A DNA stretch of 35,503 nt, taken from Cesiribacter andamanensis AMV16. GTDB lineage: Bacteria; Bacteroidota; Bacteroidia; Cytophagales; Cyclobacteriaceae. Each line of letters opens with the position of its first letter. The first letter of the stretch is position 1. Both the position numbers and the translations under genes were made by a program. A model generated the notes under the pieces. That model was not told the DNA's origin, ran no database searches, and saw only the letters and a list, made by a program, of their open reading frames with translations. Shown one piece after another: positions 25,774 to 33,745 of the stretch. The stretch lies in NCBI RefSeq assembly GCF_000348925.1, contig NZ_AODQ01000037.1, positions 1 to 35,503 on the forward strand. Direction: 5' to 3'.

Positions 25774-27147
25774 TTAGTAGTGGCAGCGGGAGCATTCCAT
25801 ACCGCCGATGTCTTTTACGCGCAGCTTGCCGCCGGCTTCAGCTTCATTATGCAGCTGTACCAGCTTGTCGTAATAATCGTTGCCCTCGGTCTTCACCTCG
25901 GTATCGCGGTGGCAGTTGATACACCAGCCCATGGTAAGCTTGCTGTACTGGTACACCACTTCCATCTCCTGAATAGGACCATGGCAGGTCTGGCACTCAA
26001 TCCCGCCTACACTGGTGTGCTGGGCGTGGTTGAAATAAGCCAGATCGGGCAGGTTATGAATGCGCACCCACTGAATGGGCTGGTTGTTCTCTACCGCTGC
26101 ATACAGTTTCTTGATCTCCGGCCGATCGGTGCCAATGGAGTTGTGGCAGTTCATACAGATATTAACCGAAGGAATATTGGCTGATTTGGCCTTATACGCA
26201 CCAGTATGGCAGTAATTACAATCGATCTGGTAGGTACCGGCATGCAGCTTATGCGAGAAGGCAATGGGCTGCGTAGGCGCATAGCCCTGCTGTACCCCTA
26301 TCTGGTACAGGCCATCGATCACATTTTTGAATACTACGGCCGTAAAGATAAAGATCACCAGAAAGAGGAAGGGCTTGCTGCTAACCACACTGCGGAAGCT
26401 CATGCGGCGGTCGATGATCTCGCGGTCGGCGGCATCCAGATCGGTACGCTGGTTAAGGTACCGGCGCAGCACGGCCAGCACCAGTACCAATACTACCAGT
26501 ACCAGCACCAGTACGATGCCTAATACTACTAATATAGCGGTGATATAGCCCGGGGTAGCGGCACTTTCGGCTGGGGCTACACCCTCTCCTCCCTGACCGG
26601 GAGATGCCTGATTTGTACCTGTACCGGTAGGACTATCTGATTCTGCCTTAATATAAGCCAGCAGCGACATGATCTCCTCATCATTAAAGTTGAAGGAGGG
26701 CATTTGCGTCTTATTGTACTGATTGTACAGGTTTACCGCATACGCATCACCGCTCTGGATGAGCTTTTGAGAGTTGCGGATAAATGCAGCGGTCCACTCT
26801 ACCGGTCTGCGGGTATGAATGTTCTTGAGTGCCGGCCCTACCACTACCTGCTCAATGGCATGGCATTGCTGACAGTTGTTCTTAAATAAGGCTGCACCCG
26901 CACTAATGGCTTCATCAGAGGTGGGAATTCCCCCCGCATCGCCTTGGGTTGCAGGTACTGCATCGGCAGACGGCACAGCGGCTGCTTCTACATCCTGTTG
27001 AGTAGGTGCGCCGGCAGACTGCCCCTGCGCCAATGCTGGTATACTGCCAAACCATAGCAATCCAGCAACCATCAAAACCAGTCCTGAGCGTAGGAGAGCC
27101 GGTTTTGAAACGCTTTCTTCCAGCATATCCAGATGATTTTCTGACAT
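25774..27147 (-). CDS. actA: Alternative complex III subunit ActA, multiheme cytochrome c (six C-X-X-C-H)
   Basis: 457 residues. A hydrophobic segment (about 20-42, ending A-L-A-Q) precedes an Ala/Pro/Gln-rich linker. A monoheme cytochrome c-like domain follows (C-Q-Q-C-H at about 94-98; V-G-P-A-L-K-N-I afterwards; likely Met ligand in K-T-Q-M-P-S-F). Two membrane helices come next (about 200-232 and 255-278). The C-terminal pentaheme domain has C-N-Y-C-H (about 310), C-M-N-C-H (about 331), C-Q-T-C-H (about 384), C-I-N-C-H (about 408) and C-S-R-C-H at the extreme C-terminus. The pentaheme part is the ActA core known from characterised complexes. The extra heme domain makes six hemes. First gene of the operon, directly below a strong promoter match; 5' leader about 16 bases. 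Confidence 0.93.
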   Translation of the reverse strand: MSENHLDMLEESVSKPALLRSGLVLMVAGLLWFGSIPALAQGQSAGAPTQQDVEAAAVPSADAVPATQGDAGGIPTSDEAISAGAALFKNNCQQCHAIEQVVVGPALKNIHTRRPVEWTAAFIRNSQKLIQSGDAYAVNLYNQYNKTQMPSFNFNDEEIMSLLAYIKAESDSPTGTGTNQASPGQGGEGVAPAESAATPGYITAILVVLGIVLVLVLVVLVLVLAVLRRYLNQRTDLDAADREIIDRRMSFRSVVSSKPFLFLVIFIFTAVVFKNVIDGLYQIGVQQGYAPTQPIAFSHKLHAGTYQIDCNYCHTGAYKAKSANIPSVNICMNCHNSIGTDRPEIKKLYAAVENNQPIQWVRIHNLPDLAYFNHAQHTSVGGIECQTCHGPIQEMEVVYQYSKLTMGWCINCHRDTEVKTEGNDYYDKLVQLHNEAEAGGKLRVKDIGGMECSRCHY

Positions 27148-27782
27148 GTTGTAATTCTAAAATTCGGCACAAATCTACGACCACGCCCTAATTAAAACAA
27201 CAGCATCTCTATTTCTTTTACCTTAGATAAGCACTTGCCTGATGGCTAGTAAACAACTGGTATACAGATAGTTATGTATGTTTATAATTCCCCCTGATTA
27301 TTTAGAATTGTTTTAAATAGCCGCTTATCCCTCTGCATGTTTAGAGCCTTTCCTTTAATAAGTACAATCGATTGCAGGCAAGGGTCCTAAATTTTAGAGA
27401 TTAAATTTCACCTTCTCCCTAACTTATGATGGCCGTTGTCGTTATCAAAGCAAGGGCAGGGTGTTAAAAGAAGCCCTTTAAATTTTAGCAGAACTTTCAC
27501 AACTCAAAAGGCCGACAACCGTATTTTAAGCTGAGCTAAGTTTTGCTGACCTAATCATATCTCTTCTCACAGCTCAAGGTAGGTATGCTTGTTTAAAGTA
27601 ATCCATCCCAGGGCATGAAAAGAGGACACACAGTATTGGGAAAGTTATATTTTTTAACATGCTGCTTGTTTGGCTCACAGGCTGATAGAGGCATTTTTTT
27701 GCTTACTGCAGGTAGTTTTTAACGTTCATGCATCTGCCTGACGGGCTTACCATTTCAATCAAATTTTTAAACCTAAGTATAT
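27148..27782. other. AT-rich divergent intergenic region between actA and the response-regulator gene
   Basis: About 635 bp that is clearly more AT-rich than the flanking genes and holds no credible reading frame. Apart from the actA promoter at its left end I see only weak structure. The 9-mer AAATTTTAG occurs twice, about 90 bp apart (near 27389 and 27481), and there are long T runs near 27650 and 27695. No tRNA, riboswitch or terminator could be recognised. It must contain the promoter for the plus-strand polysaccharide locus, but no full consensus match was found. Confidence 0.6.
27170..27200 (-). promoter_or_regulatory. Bacteroidota-type promoter of the act-cox operon
   Basis: On the minus strand TTG (27200-27198), a 20-base spacer and TAGATTTG (27177-27170) match the Bacteroidota consensus TTG-N(about 19-20)-TAnnTTTG exactly. 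It is 23 bp upstream of the actA ATG and predicts a short leader. This is the only full consensus match I found near a gene start in the window. Confidence 0.7.
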
Positions 27783-28184
27783 ATGCGGAAGCGTGTTTTG
27801 ATTATTGAAGATGATTATTTTGTGCGCACGCTGCTCAACTTTCTCCTCAAGGAGCAATACGAAGTTGTATCGGTCGAGAATGGGCATAAAGGCCTGATCT
27901 GGATGGATAAGGGCAATTTGCCTGATCTGATACTCTCCGATATTGACATGCCCCAATTAGATGGTTTCGATTTGCTGCAGCAACTGCGCCGCAGCGGCTA
28001 CTATCGTGACATACCTGTTATTATGCTAACAGGCTTTGACGATGAAGCCACCCGGGATCGCTGCCTGTCAGCCGGTGCGAACGGCTGCCTGACCAAGCCT
28101 TTTAATCCCCCTGATCTGTTACACGCCATCACATCTGCACTTTCTAACCAAGAATCCACAACGAACTATGCGCAAGATAAATGA
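27783..28184 (+). CDS. Single-domain response regulator (receiver only)
   Basis: 133 residues consisting of one CheY-like receiver domain with no output domain. The acidic pair is in I-I-E-D-D (residues 7-11), the phosphoacceptor Asp is in L-S-D-I-D-M-P (about 55-58), Thr in M-L-T-G-F, and the conserved Lys in T-K-P-F (about 105). All residues needed for phosphorylation are present. The last 17 bp overlap the start of the sugar-phosphate transferase gene, so the two are translationally coupled. The partner kinase is not in this locus. A role in switching polysaccharide synthesis by protein-protein contact, possibly with the receiver-like domain of the next protein, is inference. Confidence 0.9.
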   Translation: MRKRVLIIEDDYFVRTLLNFLLKEQYEVVSVENGHKGLIWMDKGNLPDLILSDIDMPQLDGFDLLQQLRRSGYYRDIPVIMLTGFDDEATRDRCLSAGANGCLTKPFNPPDLLHAITSALSNQESTTNYAQDK

Positions 28185-29253
28185 TATACCTGCTGCGCCT
28201 GTCTATTCCAATACGATAGTATACGTAGGGCAGGCCATCAATCAGGCATTGGTAAATCAACTGCAGGACGAGGGATACAATTGCCTGCAGTATACAGATG
28301 CGTTTAAGGCGTATGTGTACCTACTGGCTGAAGTATATGCCAATGCCCCCCTCCCCTATGCCATCCTTTGCCAGGAAGACCTTAAGGAGGAAGAAGCCTA
28401 TACCTTTATTGCTAATCTGGCCCGTTGCCACAGGCTTCGTACTGTACCCAGCATCCTGTTACTGGATAAAAATGAGGGTGCCAACAAGCGTAAAGCTAAA
28501 CTGGCCGGCGCCGATGATTTCTATACCGGTCCGGTAAGTCATGAAGATCTGCTGGAACGGCTGGAGTTTTTGCACGCCACCCGTGATGAGCGTCTGGAGC
28601 AAACCGACGCCCAGCAGGATTTTCCGCACCTGCGCATTTCGCTGGGCAAGCGGCTGTTTGATATCCTGTTTTCAGGCATCCTGCTGATCTTACTGAGCCC
28701 CATTCTGCTGGTAATTGCACTGGCCATACGGCTGGAATCTCCGGGCCCTATCTTTTACATCTCCAAGCGGGTGGGTACCGGCTACCGGATCTTTAATTTC
28801 TACAAGTTCCGCTCCATGCGTCCCGATGCAGATAAAGAGCTGGAAAAAGTAATTCACCTGAACCAGTACCAAAGCCAAAACGGCGGCCTGGCCTTTGTAA
28901 AGATCGATAACGACCCACGGGTTACCCGCCTGGGACGCTTCCTGCGCAACTCAAGCCTGGATGAACTTCCGCAGCTCTTTAATGTGCTGCTTGGCGACAT
29001 GTCCATAGTAGGCAATCGTCCGCTGCCCCTCTATGAGGCTGAAAAAATTACCAGGGACCTGTGGTCCAAGCGCTTTCTGGCCCCGGCGGGCATTACCGGC
29101 CTGTGGCAGGTTACCAAGCGGGGACGCAAAGAAATGTCAACGGAAGAGCGCATAGAGCTGGATATGCAATATGCCGATGAGTGCTCGCTTTGGTACGACT
29201 TTAAAATCATGGCGCAAACAGTGCCTGCACTCTTACAAAAAGAATCAGTTTAG
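28168..29253 (+). CDS. Sugar-1-phosphate (polyprenyl-phosphate) transferase with degenerate receiver-like N-terminus
   Basis: 361 residues. Residues about 1-140 resemble a receiver domain in pattern: I-V-Y-V-G near the start, a hydrophobic strand P-S-I-L-L-L-D-K (about 93-100), and [11 protein letters not shown] then L-L-E-R-L-E-F-L. The phosphoacceptor and the Lys of T-K-P are missing. Residues about 155-361 are a bacterial sugar transferase (WcaJ/EpsE type): K-R-L-F-D-I-L, one membrane helix (about 167-190), [37 protein letters not shown] and M-S-I-V-G-N-R-P. Such enzymes put the first sugar phosphate on undecaprenyl phosphate at the inner membrane to start glycan synthesis. It heads the glycosyltransferase run. 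Confidence 0.9.
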   Translation: MRKINDIPAAPVYSNTIVYVGQAINQALVNQLQDEGYNCLQYTDAFKAYVYLLAEVYANAPLPYAILCQEDLKEEEAYTFIANLARCHRLRTVPSILLLDKNEGANKRKAKLAGADDFYTGPVSHEDLLERLEFLHATRDERLEQTDAQQDFPHLRISLGKRLFDILFSGILLILLSPILLVIALAIRLESPGPIFYISKRVGTGYRIFNFYKFRSMRPDADKELEKVIHLNQYQSQNGGLAFVKIDNDPRVTRLGRFLRNSSLDELPQLFNVLLGDMSIVGNRPLPLYEAEKITRDLWSKRFLAPAGITGLWQVTKRGRKEMSTEERIELDMQYADECSLWYDFKIMAQTVPALLQKESV

Positions 29254-29255
29254 CA

Positions 29256-30440
29256 ATGCTTGTACTAAAAATTCTGGAGTACTCCCTGTTTTTCTACCTG
29301 CTGGCCTTTGGCCTTTACATCTTTTTTCCGGCTCTGGCAGGGCGCCTGCGCACATCCGTTACCCGAACGTCTTCGGCAGACCGCTACAAGATCTGCATCT
29401 TGATCCCCTCCTATAAAGAGGATGCCGTTATCTTCCACACCGCTCAGGATGCCCTGCGGCAGACTTACAACAGCAATATGTATGATGTATGTGTGATAGC
29501 CGATTCACTGCAGCCCGAAACCCTGGAGCGCTTACGCAGCCTGCCCATACAGGTGCTGGAGGTATCATTTGAAAAAAGCACCAAGGTAAAAGCCCTGAAT
29601 ACTGCCTTTGCCAGCCTGAAGGGGCCCTATGACATAGGGGTGATCCTGGATGCCGACAATGTGATGGAGCCAGACTTTCTGCGCAAAGTGGCGGCCGAAT
29701 TTGAGCAGGGCGAAACGGTAGTGCAGGGATGCCGCACAGCCAAGAACATGAACACCTCCTTTGCCGTGCTGGATGCTGCCAGCGAGCGGGTAAACAACCA
29801 CATCTTCCGCCGGGGCTTTAATGCCATTGGCTTTTCGGCCCCCATCATCGGCTCGGGCGTAGCCTTTGACTACCAGCTCATGACCAATGCCCTATCGTCC
29901 AACAAGGCTGTAGGGGGCTTTGATAAAATGCTGTCGGTAGACCTGATCCGCCACAGGCACTTTATCAAATACCTGCCCAATGCCCTGGTTTATGATGAGA
30001 AAGTAGACAATGCCGGCACGTTTAAAACACAGCGCCGCCGCTGGGTGAGCAGCCAGTTCACCAATCTGCGCATGTATTTCGCCCAGGGCTTTCGCCAGCT
30101 GTTCAAAGGCAACCTGGACTATTTTAACCTGGCCGTTATGAACAACCTGATGCTGCCGCGTATCCTGCTGCTGGGACTGGTATTTGCCTGCTTTGCTGCG
30201 GCCCTTCTGCTGGCTCAGTGGAGCTTTGTAGGCGTACTGGGCTGGACCCTCTGCATGCTGCTCTATACCTCAGCCATTTTGCTGAGCCTTGGCAATCTGC
30301 TGTTTGACAGCCGCTTTATAAAAGCCCTGGCTACGGCCCCCAAGATCTTCTTTATCATGTTTGGCCTGTTGTTTAAGCTGAAAAATGCCGACAGCCGCTT
30401 TATACATACTCCTCATACCCATACTCAAGTACAAAACTAA
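29256..30440 (+). CDS. Membrane-bound family 2 glycosyltransferase
   Basis: 394 residues. One N-terminal helix (about 5-24), a GT-A catalytic domain with I-P-S-Y-K-E-D (about 48-54), L-D-A-D-N (about 131-135, the metal-binding DxD) and G-S-G-V-A-F. Then G-G-F-D-K and Q-R-R-R-W (about 257-261), the QxxRW motif of processive or membrane GT2 enzymes. Three helices follow near the C-terminus (about 285-365). It is probably an inner-membrane enzyme adding sugars to a lipid-linked or polymeric glycan; donor and acceptor are unknown. It begins 2 bp after the sugar-phosphate transferase stop and is followed 6 bp later by a second GT2 gene, so all are one operon. The C-terminus ends in a Thr/His-rich repeat, H-T-P-H-T-H-T. 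Confidence 0.9.
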   Translation: MLVLKILEYSLFFYLLAFGLYIFFPALAGRLRTSVTRTSSADRYKICILIPSYKEDAVIFHTAQDALRQTYNSNMYDVCVIADSLQPETLERLRSLPIQVLEVSFEKSTKVKALNTAFASLKGPYDIGVILDADNVMEPDFLRKVAAEFEQGETVVQGCRTAKNMNTSFAVLDAASERVNNHIFRRGFNAIGFSAPIIGSGVAFDYQLMTNALSSNKAVGGFDKMLSVDLIRHRHFIKYLPNALVYDEKVDNAGTFKTQRRRWVSSQFTNLRMYFAQGFRQLFKGNLDYFNLAVMNNLMLPRILLLGLVFACFAAALLLAQWSFVGVLGWTLCMLLYTSAILLSLGNLLFDSRFIKALATAPKIFFIMFGLLFKLKNADSRFIHTPHTHTQVQN

Positions 30441-30446
30441 AACAGG

Positions 30447-31364
30447 ATGAAGCCTCTCGTCTCGATTGTTATACTCAACTACAACCAACTACAGGTAACG
30501 CGCGAATTTCTGGATTCCTGCCGAAGCCTCACCTACCCCAATTATGAGATCATACTGGTGGATAATGACTCCAGGGAAGACCCCACTCCGGTAATTCGGG
30601 AGCACTATCCCCATGTGCACCTCATCCGCACCCAAAAGAACCTGGGCTTTACCGGGGGAAACAATGTGGGCATAGCCGCCACCAAAGGGGATTATGTGTT
30701 TGTGGTAAACAATGATACCGAAGTTACCCCCAACCTGCTGGAAAAGCTGTTGGAACCCTTTGAGCGGGATAAGACCATAGGGGTAGTTTCGCCCAAGATC
30801 CGCTACTATTCCAAACCAAGCCTCATTCAGTATGCCGGCTATACTGCCATAAACCCTTTTACCGGCCGCAACAAGGCCATCGGCGGCAAGCAGGAAGACC
30901 GGGGCCAGCACGATACCCCCTCCTATACCAACTATGCCCATGGGGCTGCCATGCTGGTAAAACGGGAGGTGATTGAAAAAACGGGTGCCTTTGCCGATGA
31001 ATTCTTTATCTATTACGAAGAGCTGGACTGGTCAGAGCGCATTCGCCGGGCGGGCTATGCCATCTATTACCAACCCGAAGCCCTGATCTACCACAAAGAA
31101 TCCATTACCATGGGCAAAGAAAGCCCCATGAAGGCTTATTACCACACGCGCAACCGCATTCTGTTTATGCGCCGGAACACCAAAAGCTATCAGTTTGCCT
31201 TTTTCCTGGCGTTTGTAGGCTTGTTTGTGATCCCCAAAAGCCTGCTCAAGTATACGATCAACCGCCAGCCGGAGCATCTACGGTCTTTTGTGCGGGGGCT
31301 GATGTGGAATTTCAGCTATAAGCCCGAAAAAGAAAAGCAGCTAACGGCCCCCTCACTTGCCTGA
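30447..31364 (+). CDS. Family 2 glycosyltransferase, rhamnosyltransferase-like
   Basis: 305 residues. GT-A fold with V-S-I-V-I-L-N-Y-N (about 4-12), L-V-D-N-D-S-R-E-D, N-L-G-F-T-G-G-N-N-V-G-I (about 64-75) and V-V-N-N-D-T-E-V (about 85-92, the DxD-like metal site). Later come H-G-A-A-M-L-V-K-R, E-E-L-D-W-S-E-R and a predicted membrane-associated C-terminal region (about 240-265). N-L-G-F-T-G-G-N-N-x-G is typical of the WbbL-like branch, which transfers rhamnose or related sugars to growing glycans. The actual sugar cannot be read from sequence. It lies 6 bp after the first GT2; a 270-bp gap separates it from the next gene. Confidence 0.9.
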   Translation: MKPLVSIVILNYNQLQVTREFLDSCRSLTYPNYEIILVDNDSREDPTPVIREHYPHVHLIRTQKNLGFTGGNNVGIAATKGDYVFVVNNDTEVTPNLLEKLLEPFERDKTIGVVSPKIRYYSKPSLIQYAGYTAINPFTGRNKAIGGKQEDRGQHDTPSYTNYAHGAAMLVKREVIEKTGAFADEFFIYYEELDWSERIRRAGYAIYYQPEALIYHKESITMGKESPMKAYYHTRNRILFMRRNTKSYQFAFFLAFVGLFVIPKSLLKYTINRQPEHLRSFVRGLMWNFSYKPEKEKQLTAPSLA

Positions 31365-31387
31365 TCAATTGGCCGACAGCGTTTTTT

Positions 31388-31406
31388 GTAGTATATTATA
31401 TAGTAC
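31388..31406. repeat. AT-rich 19-bp near-palindrome in the gap inside the glycosyltransferase locus
   Basis: Arms GTA-G-TATAT and ATATA-G-TAC about a central T, with one mismatched pair. It lies 24 bp after the GT2 stop. Just downstream, the octamer GACCGGTA is repeated directly at 31413-31420 and 31425-31432. The purpose is unknown; it could be an operator or part of a leader for the GT4 gene. Confidence 0.5.
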
Positions 31407-31637
31407 AATTCAGACCGGTAGTAAGACCGGTACGCACGCATTCACTACCGCTTGGGATACGCTCTCAGGTAGTTCTCCTGGTAGTAAAATGGAAGAAGCC
31501 GACGCTTCCTTTGCCATTTTTTCGTTACACGTTAGTTATGCCCATTTGCCTGTAGTTTTCCTAACACTCCTGCTTTTGCTACCGGCCCAGCTTCTGGTTT
31601 AACTACTACTTTTTGATTTACTTTTTGCCGATCTGTG

Positions 31638-32840
31638 ATGTTGACAACTAAGATTAAGGTACTTGAGACGATTCGCCAGGGCAAAATTGGCGGTGGAGAA
31701 TCCCATGTAATCGACCTGGTACTGGCCCTCGATAAAACTGTATATGAGCCTGTGGTCCTCTCCTTTACGGATGGTCCCATGATAGACAGGCTCAAGGCCG
31801 CCGGGGTTAAAACCTACGTATTGAATACCGAATGGCCCTTTGATGTGACCATTTGGGCTAAGGTGCGCGAGATACTGGAAGCAGAAGATATCGACATCAT
31901 CCATGCCCATGGCTCCAGGGCACATTCTAATGTATTGTGGCCGGCCAAGCAGCTCAACATTCCCATCGTCTATACCGTTCATGGCTGGTCGTTCCATGCC
32001 GACCAGCTTCCCCTTACCCGCTGGTACAGAGCCATGGGAGAACGGATTCTTACTCAAAATGCCCAGCTCACCATCTGTGTATCCGACAATAATTATCAGG
32101 ATGCCAGCAAGACCTTTCCGCTTCCAAAAGCTACGGTTGTAAAGTATGGCATCAACCTGGATAAATACAATCCGCTAAACAGCTATAAGGACGTTCGGGC
32201 CGAGCTGGGGGTTGACAAGGAAACGGTACTAATAGGCTACATTGCCCGCATTACTGCCCAAAAAGATCCCTTTACGCTGCTGGAGGCCATTGCCAAATTG
32301 CCCAAAGCGCTGAACGTTAAGTTTCTTTTTATCGGTGATGGCGACCTTAAGTGGATTACCCTCAAGCTGGCCCGCAAAATGGGCATTGACTCCCGGATCA
32401 TCTTCAGTGATTTCCGGCAGGACATCCCGGATGTGTTAAAGGCAATTGACATCTACTGCCTGCCCTCCCTTTGGGAAGGTCTGCCCATAGGACTGCTGGA
32501 GGCAATGGCCATGAAAAAAGCCATTATTGCCACAGCGGTAGATGGCACAAAGGAAGTGATCAAGAATCGTGTAAATGGTTTGCTGATTCCTCCTCAGGAG
32601 CCCGACAAGCTGGCAGACGCCCTGTATACGCTAGCTAGCAATAAAGACCTGATCCGGCAATACGGAGAGCAGGCCAGCCTGGATATGCAGGAGAATCATG
32701 ATATCCATAAGATGACCAGCCGGGTAGAGCAGCTGTACATCACGGTGCTCTCTGCTCAGAACAGTCCCGCCCATGTAACCCTGCCGCAGGTTTCACTCAA
32801 CCTGGGCATGAAGCCGAACAGCCTGGAACCCCTGCCCTAA
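31638..32840 (+). CDS. Family 4 glycosyltransferase
   Basis: 400 residues from the ATG at 31638 (an in-frame GTG precedes it by one codon). GT-B fold of the GT4 family: N-terminal G-K-I-G-G-G-E-S-H-V (about 15-24), I-H-A-H-G-S-R-A-H (about 92-100), Y-T-V-H-G-W-S-F-H, the linker I-A-R-I-T-A-Q-K-D (about 202-210), and the C-terminal W-E-G-L-P-I-G-L-L-E-A-M-A (about 278-290; the E-x7-E nucleotide-sugar motif). No membrane helix, so cytosolic or peripheral. Retaining transfer from a nucleotide-sugar donor is expected from the family. It is the last gene of the polysaccharide run and is followed by a terminator. The 270-bp leader separating it from the GT2 genes suggests some independent control. 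Confidence 0.92.
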   Translation: MLTTKIKVLETIRQGKIGGGESHVIDLVLALDKTVYEPVVLSFTDGPMIDRLKAAGVKTYVLNTEWPFDVTIWAKVREILEAEDIDIIHAHGSRAHSNVLWPAKQLNIPIVYTVHGWSFHADQLPLTRWYRAMGERILTQNAQLTICVSDNNYQDASKTFPLPKATVVKYGINLDKYNPLNSYKDVRAELGVDKETVLIGYIARITAQKDPFTLLEAIAKLPKALNVKFLFIGDGDLKWITLKLARKMGIDSRIIFSDFRQDIPDVLKAIDIYCLPSLWEGLPIGLLEAMAMKKAIIATAVDGTKEVIKNRVNGLLIPPQEPDKLADALYTLASNKDLIRQYGEQASLDMQENHDIHKMTSRVEQLYITVLSAQNSPAHVTLPQVSLNLGMKPNSLEPLP

Positions 32841-32860
32841 CCCTAAGACTGAGAAACCAG

Positions 32861-32893
32861 CGCAAAACACATCAGCACGTGCTTTGCGTTTTT
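32861..32893 (+). terminator. Intrinsic terminator after the GT4 gene
   Basis: Stem of ten positions (CGCAAAACAC with GTGCTTTGCG, one mismatch) around an 8-base loop, followed directly by five T. It begins 21 bp after the GT4 stop and fits the end of the polysaccharide operon. Confidence 0.72.
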
Positions 32894-33185
32894 AATCACT
32901 ATTCCTTGTCCTCACCTGCTGTGTACTGCACAGTTGGGGGGCAAAACCCCGCTAAGTCTGCCCATAGACGACGAACTATCCTCCCAGCATCGCTCCCATC
33001 AGTATGGGACAGCGGCTGCAGGATTCCACCTGCAACATACGCCTGCTTTTTCCAGAAAAGCACACAAAATAAATACTGCTGATTATCAGTAAATGGGACC
33101 GGGGCATCTGTAAACCCCATTTAGGAACCCCCACAGAAGTCTCACTACCTTAACACAAGCCGATACAATACGACATGCCCAGGAT

Positions 33186-33212
33186 GTAACTAGCTTATTT
33201 ACAGCTAGTTAC
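33186..33212. repeat. Perfect 9-bp inverted repeat with 9-base loop
   Basis: GTAACTAGC (33186-33194) and its exact reverse complement GCTAGTTAC (33204-33212) flank TTATTTACA. Neither side is followed by a T run, so it is not a typical intrinsic terminator. It may be an operator or a folded RNA element. Confidence 0.7.
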
Positions 33213-33516
33213 GCATGTTTAGCCATTGATTCGTAAAATTCAGCACCCATTGCAAAGATGTGGAAAGAAACGGGCGATCCAGAAGCATGAGAAGGTGGGG
33301 GAAATGGAGGGGCGGGAAGCACTTTTTGCCCTCTTGAGAGGTGATTACGAACAGATTAGCTCCTCATTACGGCCCTGGACGCAAAAAGTTACGCTTTTTC
33401 GTAAGAAATTAAGTTTCTTTCTGAAAAGTGCTGTAAAAATCCCCATTTCGTACCCACGATTCGGCCAAATTAAGGAGTAAAGAGGGTATATCAAGCTATA
33501 ACATTACCTATTGATT

Positions 33517-33534
33517 AGATAGTGTAGACTATCT
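33517..33534. repeat. Perfect 7-bp inverted repeat, first of a pair
   Basis: AGATAGT and ACTATCT around the 4-base loop GTAG. It lies about 210 bp upstream of the hydrolase start and 38 bp (centre to centre) from a second, related palindrome; both share the core TAGAC followed after one base by TAT. Possible dimeric regulator sites. Confidence 0.6.
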
Positions 33535-33554
33535 CCACATGTAAGAAATGGCCC

Positions 33555-33571
33555 TATATGTTAGACATATA
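33555..33571. repeat. Perfect 7-bp inverted repeat, second of a pair
   Basis: TATATGT and ACATATA around TAG. It shares the core TAGAC, then one base, then TAT with the repeat at 33517-33534. Confidence 0.6.
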
Positions 33572-33745
33572 AATTGTTACTAAGAGCAATGTTCAATGTA
33601 TTATCAAAATTATTATATTGAATTTTGCGCTATTCTGCGTCTTCATGATCCTAGCGATAATCTGCCTAATTTTATAATTGAGCCTCCTGCAGTAAAGGGA
33701 GCCATTTTTTCAACCTCGCTAAGATTATATCCTCGAAGCACGATT

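Larger units (their letters stand above)
32894..33745. other. Long AT-rich intergenic region upstream of the secreted hydrolase
   Basis: About 850 bp between the terminator and the hydrolase start. Short open frames here (for example 33226-33480 plus, which begins at a TTG, and 32899-33120 minus) show no family motif and no ribosome-binding context, so I do not call them genes. The region does contain three clean inverted repeats, listed separately. The last 260 bp is strongly AT-rich, like a promoter region, but no full TTG-TAnnTTTG match was found. A decayed gene or element fragment cannot be excluded. Confidence 0.55.

Noticed and set aside
27600-27720. Possible RNA element or promoter in T-rich sequence before the response regulator
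   Set aside because: No full TAnnTTTG match, no convincing stem and no recognised riboswitch core.
31357-31602. 81-codon open frame bridging the GT2 end and the gap, with a hydrophobic C-terminus
   Set aside because: It begins at a TTG inside the GT2 gene, lacks any start context, and overlaps repeat-rich non-coding sequence.
32899-33120. 73-codon minus-strand open frame after the GT4 gene
   Set aside because: No motif, and the plus strand of the same stretch is also open in one frame; could be a decayed fragment but cannot be supported.
33226-33480. 84-codon open frame in the intergenic region before the hydrolase
   Set aside because: It starts at a TTG, shows no family motif, no ribosome-binding context and a biased basic composition; no support as a gene.
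33596-33745. 50-codon upstream extension of the hydrolase frame
   Set aside because: A clear signal peptide begins at the ATG at 33746; the extension is AT-rich with no motif and would bury the signal sequence.
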